Assembly: GCA_035771165.1 (NCBI GenBank)
Contig: JAWNZC010000302.1
Coordinates: 1,720,001 to 1,784,000, forward strand
DNA length: 64,000 nt
Direction of reading: 5' to 3'
Source of the DNA: Paragorgia papillata
Taxonomy: Eukaryota; Cnidaria; Anthozoa; Scleralcyonacea; Coralliidae
The translations under genes and the position numbers were made by a program. The notes under the pieces were generated by a model that made no database searches, was not told the DNA's origin, and was given only the letters and a program-made list of their open reading frames with translations. Below are positions 58,081 through 64,000 of this stretch, piece by piece (the stretch's first letter is position 1; each line of letters begins with the position of its first letter).

Positions 58081-58565
58081 GGACCCCCCACATGACTGTG
58101 CAACAGCAGGGAGCACAAATACAGACCCCAACGTCTGTATGGCAAAGTTGCACAGTACGGACCCACACACACTGAGGACCCCCCCCCCCCCCCCCCCCAC
58201 TTGACTGCAACAGCAGGGGAGCACAAATACAGACCCCCAACGTCTGTATGGCAATGTTGCGCAGTACGGACCCGCACACACTGAGGACCCCCCCCCCCCC
58301 CACTTGACAGTGCAACAGCAGGGGAGCACAAATACAGACCCCCAACGCCTGTATGATAAGCAGTGTTGCACAGTACGGACCCGCATAACGACATCGCCAA
58401 TACAATTAAAGAGACCCCTGCACAACAGGGCAATGGCAGGGGAGCAGAAATACACCGCCCCAGTGACAGTACGGCAGCAGAAAGCACAATACAGTTCCCA
58501 ACGACTGTATGGCAGCAGTAAAGCACAGCTACAGTCACCCACAACTGTAGTATAGCAAAGTAGCA
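58080..58565. repeat. Tandem array 1, ~105-120 bp unit
   Basis: Three to four units of AGGGGAGCACAAATACAGACC, CCAACGTCTGTATGGCA, TTGCACAGTACGGACCC and ACACTGAGGACC plus a C tract (C20 at 58179-58198; C14 at 58288-58301), increasingly divergent to the right. Cysteine-rich ORFs on the minus strand over this array are repeat artefacts. Confidence 0.85.
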
Positions 58566-58649
58566 CAAAGGAGCCCGCCGCAACTGCAGATGACAGCAAC
58601 GTAGCGCAATGCAGATCCCCAGCAACAGTACGACAGCGAGGCACCATAG

Positions 58650-58885
58650 GACAAAGGCAGTCACCCAGGGTACATGAGGACAAAGGCAGTCACCCAGGGT
58701 ACATGAGGACAAAGGCAGTCACCCAGGGTACATGAGGACAAAGGCAGTCACCCAGGGTACCGTAGAACAAATGCAGTCACCCAGGGTACAGGAGGACAAA
58801 GGCAGTCGCCCAGGGTACAGGAAGACAAAGGCAGTCACCCAGGGTACCATAGGACAAAGGCAGTCACCCAGGGTACAGGAGCACA
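58650..58885. repeat. Tandem array 2, 29-bp unit, ~8 copies
   Basis: The unit is CAAAGGCAGTCACCCAGGGT plus ACATGAGGA, with ACCGTAGAA, ACAGGAGGA and ACCATAGGA variants. The period is exactly 29 between the first copies. Confidence 0.93.
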
Positions 58886-58969
58886 AACATGGCCTCAGCA
58901 ACTGTGGGATAGTAAATAGCACCAACGCAACGCGGAACCCCCGAAACTGTATGACAGCAAGGAACATTA

Positions 58970-59300
58970 GCACAAATGCAGTCCCCCACCAGCAAGAAGA
59001 TTACAGCAAAGTCGCACATGCCACCACGTAGCAACTGTACGACAGCAAGGTACATTAGCACAAATGCAGTCCCTCCGCAACAATATGATAGCAAAGTAGC
59101 ACACATGCGACCACCTAGCAATGGCCCGATAGCAAGGTACATAAGGACAAATGCAGTCCTCCCGCAACAATATAATAGTAAAGTAGCACACATGCAACCA
59201 CCAAGCAACTGTACGATAGCCAGGCACAATAGCATAAATGCAGTCTCCCAGCAACAATAAGTAGCACTCAAGCAACCACCTATCATCTGTACGATTGCAA
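58970..59300. repeat. Tandem array 3, ~88-bp unit, ~4 copies
   Basis: AGCACAAATGCAGTCC, CAGCAA, TAGCAAAGTAGCACACATGC, CCACC and AGCAACTGTACGATAGCAAGGTACAT recur at about 58970, 59057, 59145 and 59232. The GTACGACAGCAA motif also appears in array 1, so the arrays share an origin. Confidence 0.85.
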
Positions 59301-59660
59301 ATTAGTGCAAATGCAGCACCCGGCCCGCATCTGTAGCACCGCAAGGAACACAAATACCATCTCCGCAACGATTGCAGGCACTAGGGTCACAAGCAGCAAT
59401 ACAAATCCTACTTGCACGACTGAGCGAGCCCAAGCCAAGGAATGGCAACGGCTCAACCACCTGGATGCCTACTACATGGGGTGGGTGGGTGGGTGGTAGC
59501 GAAGTGTCACATACGGCAGTCGGTACACGAATGAGCTCTGAGCATCTACGCTCATTAAACTTAGCCAAGGGGCTAGTGGATTTGATACCCCCAAGATGAA
59601 CCCCAAGGGACCTGTGGAACAACACCATACACATCGCATGATGTTAATTATTTTTATTTC
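59300..59660. other. Unassigned, flanking array 3
   Basis: GC-richer than average, with overlapping ORFs on both strands but no domain seen. Confidence 0.4.
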
Positions 59661-59663
59661 ATA

Positions 59664-59940
59664 AATACATTTAACAATCCTGCAATGTCTGGCATAGGGC
59701 TTGATACCACGCCAATAACTACAGTACCAGCACTAGTGTGCTTAACAAGGACACAGTAATGTAAACTACGATCTTTGGAGAGTGTAGCTCCGTCGGAGAG
59801 GGTTTGCCCTAATAGCTGAGGAACAGTTTACAGGAGCAGGCGATCCACCAAGACGGGAGCGGTATTATAGGTAGAGCAGCTCCAGGCAAGCCTAAACTCC
59901 CAACTAACTTGTAGCAATGTTGCCGAGAATTTCCCTCTCC
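59664..59940. repeat. ~270-bp direct repeat, right copy
   Basis: Matches 57143-57415 with only scattered substitutions (for example GGACACAG for GGATACAG, and GACGGGAGCGG for GACAGGAGCAG). Confidence 0.85.
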
Positions 59941-60600
59941 AACGACACCCTCCAGCTATGCTGGAGAAGGGATTCGAGGCACGAACCCTGCCCAATGGCG
60001 TTTCTACAACCCAATAACCTCGCGGTGAAACTGCAACACATGGAGAACTGCGAATGTAACGACGAGAGGCACTGTTGGACCAAGAGAGTCCGGGAAGCCC
60101 GCTACAGTATGGTCAGACACATCCGGCACCGCGACAAATAATGAGCAACTACACATGAGATGCAGCAGGAGAAAAAAAAAGGGGGGGGGCAACCAGACGT
60201 GGCACGTGCCAAGAGCTCGTTGAACACTTAGAACAAATACAAGCAGCCATAATGGCAAAGCACGCAAGCACCAGCAATCGTAACCTATAAGCCACTCCCA
60301 CAGGCATAGTAACTTAACCTACACCCAGGTAGCGTGACAACGGTCACCAACAACCCGGTACGTGCCTCAGCAGTAGAGTGCAACCTAAGAGACGACCAGC
60401 GGCAAACCGCAGATGCAGAAGCTATTGACCCCCTAAGCGCATCAGCATCACAAGGTGGACCCAACAATGCAGCATCGAACACATCAAGAGCCACAGCTAG
60501 CAAAATATGGAAGTAACTCTTAAGCTAAAACACGGCACGCACCGCAATCAAGGTAACCTAAGACATGTCTCGCGCAACAGCTCTAGGAACCACAGTGTAT
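59941..60600. other. Unassigned sequence upstream of SSUH2 exon copy B
   Basis: Small ORFs only (74 codons at 59917-60141, 87 at 60004-60267 minus). No domain and no convincing splice sites. Confidence 0.4.
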
Positions 60601-60604
60601 CAAC

Positions 60605-61445
60605 CGTGGTGTTTCCTACAAAACTTATCGATCTATATTACTTTATCGCCATGAAAACTGTCAAAGAATTAATAATTGACATGTTTTCAGGGCTGCTTCT
60701 ATCACTGCAGAGGAAGCGAAGAACTCTTTGCAAGACTTTGTTGCGGCAAATTGTTGCTATGTCAGCAGTCCAGCTAAAGAGATGACCATACACGATATAA
60801 AGCCTTCGAGTGCTTATCATGTGAGTAACAATGGACAATGGAAGAAAAACGATTCTATTCCAGATTACTAACTGTTGGTTGATGATGGTGATTTTAGTGA
60901 TAGTGGTGGTAATATTAGTGCTTGTAGTGGTGATGGTGATAATGATGGTAGTGATGATGATAGTGATTGTGGTGATAGTGGTGATGGTGATAGTGATGGT
61001 GGTTGTTAGTGTTCGTAGTTGTGATGGTGACACGGATGGTGGTGAATTGTGGTGGTGGTGGTGATGGTGGTGGTGGTGATGGTGGTGGTGCTGGTGATAG
61101 TTGTGGTTGTGGTGATGGTCAGATGGTGATGATAGTTGTGGTGGTGGTGGTGATGGTGATGATGATAGTAGTGGTGATGGAATTGCTGGTGGTTGTGTGG
61201 CTATCCTTACTAATTAATATCATTACTATATTAAACAGTACAAGTTATCAACCTTCACTGAATCTCGATCAACATCCTGGCAAGTTGAGCCATACACACG
61301 TCAGTATTGTGCCTCATCATTTGACCCCGAATTACACACCACCCTCAGTTTATTTGCGTTTAAAATGGAGTATATTTCAAACAGTGTTTGCTTGTGCAGT
61401 TAACCTGAAACCCAAACACTACTTTAATAGAGCATTAACAGCTGC
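60605..61445. repeat. Segmental duplication, copy B
   Basis: Collinear with 54225-55125, including the SSUH2 exon, the TGGTGATGG microsatellite (60880-61200) and CCTTCACTGAATCTCGATC. Similarity stops at TTTAATAGAGCATTAACAG, after which sequence differs from copy A. Confidence 0.88.
60691..60820 (+). CDS. SSUH2: SSUH2 exon, intact downstream copy
   Basis: Acceptor TTTTCAG ends at 60690 and donor GTGAGT starts at 60821. One base plus 43 codons, with no stop: SITAEEAKNSLQDFVAANCC, then YVSSPAKEMTIHDIKPSSAYH. This is the CCY...GPAxxMxIxDI region of Ssu-2 homologs. The exon end and donor missing from the 54.3 kb copy are present here. The following exons expected from the family (fold around ETFTE, then VDGP) are not found in the remaining window, where a transposon begins at 61.7 kb. 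It is either an orphan exon or belongs to a gene continuing beyond 64 kb. Confidence 0.8.
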
Positions 61446-61736
61446 ATCGCTTCTGCAGGTTGGGTGCCTGGGTCATCCATGGGCTTCCACTTCCACAGCC
61501 AGCCCCCAGATAGAATACCGCTCTCATGACTGGCAAATCCCCGCAACCCAGCCATGAGCCCCCACACCAGACTCCAGGCACCCGTCACACTGACTAGCTC
61601 AGTCGAAGGTATAGAGTCAAAGAAGAAAGAAAAAATGAATTTTTTTTTGGGAGGGAGGGGGGAAGATACACGCAAACAACTTTCACGCTTCGACGAACCG
61701 TACTTTCCGCCACGCTACGTTGAACAATACTCACCG
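61446..61736. other. Unassigned sequence
   Basis: No exon or repeat recognised. An AG-rich block lies at 61617-61670. Confidence 0.4.
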
Positions 61737-64000
61737 CAATCTCGTCCCCAGAGCCATACGCGCGCGGCAAGCGAATGGCTCTGGGACAATCCATTTGAAA
61801 ATCGACTCTGATTGGCTTAACGCGTTGACGCCTACTGCGCTGCGCAGATAATTTCACACCCATTCTCCCATCGCGGTCTTCATGTAATATGGGTTGTTTT
61901 CGAGAAGGAGCGAAGCGAAATAACATGTTTATTGGGACTTAATCTGAGAAATTGAGAGTTATTCCTTTGCGATAGTCATTTCAAGGAGACAAGAAATATT
62001 TACTTGCCTTTGTGGTATTTTTGGAACTCTGGTTCGAGTTTAAAGTATGACAGATAACAGATTCATCGTGGCCCATGCATCGTGGCCGTGCTTCGTGACG
62101 AGTTCACTTTTCAGATTTCCTCGCAGATTTCATAGTTTTCCGTACTTGTATATAAAATAATTAAATATTTATGGTATATCGTCATATGGACCACTGGATT
62201 TGACTTCAAGAAGTATCATTGGAAAGTATAAATGATGGCTATTTGAATAATAAATAATTGTCTACATCTTTCAATCACCTCAAATATTCATAATTAGCTG
62301 AGTGACTGGTCAAGTTTATATCAACATGTATGTAGTATCTCCTCATATTTTTAACAAAAAAATATATTGTCTTATGGCTGTTGACACTGTGTTTATTATT
62401 TTTTATATATGTTATATGTGACATAATATTCTTATAGCTGTACAATGTACTACAAGGCATTGTTTTTTTAATTTGTATCTACAAGTAATATACATTGGTT
62501 TGAAGTATTATATCCATATGGGGTAAACATTAGTTGCTGCTGATTTATACATTTTACACCAGTTTTAAACTGGTACTATACCTATGTGACCATATGGGAA
62601 GCAGAGTTGCCTGACCACTGTGATCCAAAGTTAAGCTTGATTGGATGGTGTTAGTACTTGGATGGGTGACCACTTTGGACACCTTGTCACAGGCTTGAGC
62701 TTGGAAATCGTGTGAGTAGTGTTATTGTAGTTGATCTCTCCTGTGCTTCAAGGGTTTTTTCCAGGTTTCTCTGGTCCCCCCCCCCCCCCCCCCCCCCCCC
62801 ATAAATTCAACAATTCAATCTTAGGAGAACAACCTTGTAAGGGACCTTGAGTCCTATTGTTGTTTCTACAGTATCAGTTAGGTACAAATGTTAATAAATA
62901 AAATATATGATAATAAAATAATAAATGGTGAACTTATTTTTCTATTTAATTATAATTTAAATACAAGGAGATACTCACTCTATGTAGTGACCCCATATAG
63001 TTAATAAATGATATCCATATTAAGTGATAACCCCCCTTGCCCCTCCTAGCACTGAAAGGCAATGAGTGGAAGCTGCCCCTCCAGTGGTGTAGGAAGCAAT
63101 TTGATCTTGGAGGGGCACAGCTTCAAAAGGGCACTTTGTTCAGGGAGTAGGTCAGCAGGACTTCAAAAGGACACTTGAGGCACGTGTTTTATCATAAAAA
63201 GGGCACTTTCCTGTTGCAAAAAGGGCACTTCATGACAAAGTTGGAGGGGCACATGCCCCATTTTCCCTCCAGCTCCTACACCCCTGTGCCCCTCCTGGCA
63301 TCCCTGATAATAAACAGACGGTGATTGATGGTTACAGTCAATGTTTTAGTACACACTGTATATCCAAAGTCTGCTTTTTGAATTAAAGAAAATTACTTTG
63401 AAAATCAGTTCAGCCAAAGGTCTTTTCATAGTAGTCACCAACTGTAGTTTTACTTTTGCAAACAACAATCTCTATATTATTTCTTATGTACTGAACAGCT
63501 GCATTCGGGATGTATTTAAAAGCCAGAAGTTAAGAATTCCCACCTCAAGAGAACAATTTTCCACTATTAACTCTGGTTGTTTACACAATAAAATTAATAT
63601 TACATTTACTGTGTTTCACATTTTTATTTGGACCATAACCCATTCCGCCTACACCAGCTACTGTAACTTAATTAGCTGATTAACAGGCTGGGATTCTCAG
63701 CAAACCTAAGCAACTGTGAGTTGACCCATTCAATGTGAGCTTGCAAGGCCACCCCAACCAGCTAATGCATTCCCTCTGCAGTAGAATAAAATCATCTGGC
63801 ATGTTAACCAGAATAAAATTCTAAATAGCTTAACCTGGTGGTGAAAAGGTTAATAAAATTATTTCTTAAAACTCATAATTTATTGCTGACTATGACTTTA
63901 CTCGTCTTATCTTCAGTTGGCACTTCATCCAAAATTTATCAGTAGAGTATACAGTACAAATGAGAGCCTTACTAACTGTGGACACCCTTGTTACAAATGG
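61737..64000. mobile_element. Third copy of the 3.8 kb CAATCTCG element (runs off window)
   Basis: It begins CAATCTCGTCCCCAGAGCC at 61737 and is collinear with 22264 to about 24560. It lacks GGCTGCACATAATGTAGCC (present at 24442) and an upstream CTTTTTAATATCTTG block. It carries C26 at 62776-62801 and the 5S-like segment. The right end and the second target-duplication copy are outside. ORF 63398-63679 (MKISSAKGLFIVV...) corresponds to similar ORFs at 23924 (plus) and 28361 (minus), but the reading frame is not conserved beyond chance. Confidence 0.85.
62587..62705 (+). pseudogene. 5S rRNA-like segment (third copy)
   Basis: Same block as at 23.1 kb: AAGTTAAGC and TAGTACTTGGATGGGTGACC intact. 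A short deletion upstream removes the GTGGTGAAGAG-type sequence. It is followed by a C26 tract at 62776-62801. Confidence 0.75.

Noticed and set aside
57956..58973. Cysteine-rich 149-248 codon ORFs on the minus strand
   Set aside because: Three overlapping frames are open over tandem arrays and poly-C tracts, with the same periodicity in each; not a secreted cysteine-rich protein.
57143..59940. LTR retrotransposon bounded by 270-bp LTRs
   Set aside because: No TG...CA termini, primer-binding site, polypurine tract or gag/pol sequence was seen; kept only as a direct repeat.

Overview
This is eukaryotic, AT-rich, strongly repeat-dominated nuclear DNA. The repeat families and the one recognisable host gene suggest a marine invertebrate, most likely an anthozoan cnidarian (stony coral or sea anemone). 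That assignment is an inference from element types: 2A-bearing CR1/L2-like LINEs, a GIY-YIG Penelope element, many fold-back MITEs, and an SSUH2 gene with introns. It is not proven by any marker. No complete protein-coding gene is present. Nearly all short ORFs are chance or repeat-derived.

Layout. 0-12 kb: a broken HTH/integrase-like fragment, a ~1.75 kb minisatellite of 24-bp units, a TA microsatellite, fold-back elements, a 1.8 kb element with ~80-bp terminal inverted repeats, and an old dispersed repeat interrupted by two MITEs and a longer insertion. 12-17 kb: nested fold-backs and a 1.2 kb TA-flanked element with ~280-bp inverted termini. 17.5-21.9 kb, minus strand: a decayed non-LTR retrotransposon with a 2A ribosome-skipping motif, an endonuclease and a reverse transcriptase. 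A second, 5'-truncated LINE is inserted in its RT C-terminal region. 22.3-30.3 kb: an 8.1 kb near-palindrome. It resolves into two copies of one 3.8 kb non-autonomous DNA transposon, one inserted in the other in inverted orientation. Each has its own 9-bp target duplication, and the inner copy carries a further 387-bp MITE. Each 3.8 kb copy carries a 5S-rRNA-like segment and long C/G homopolymers. A third copy runs off the right edge from 61.7 kb. 30.4-32.4 kb: a Penelope-like element with its 5' part inverted. 33-40 kb: more fold-backs and largely unassigned DNA. 40.4-44.2 kb: tetranucleotide microsatellites and a decayed gag/RT retroelement. 44.5-49 kb: several inverted-repeat families, including a nested fold-back. 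52.8-61.4 kb: remnants of an SSUH2 (Ssu-2 homolog) gene. One exon is duplicated about 6.4 kb apart, with the upstream copy broken and the downstream copy intact. Minisatellites, fold-backs and a cluster of tandem arrays lie between the copies.

The non-LTR elements and the PLE supply reverse transcriptases. The DNA elements are non-autonomous and must be moved in trans. The clearest biology is the insertion chronology: host, then outer CAATCTCG element, then inner copy, then MITE. The 2A peptide in the LINE and the partly broken SSUH2 duplication are also worth attention.
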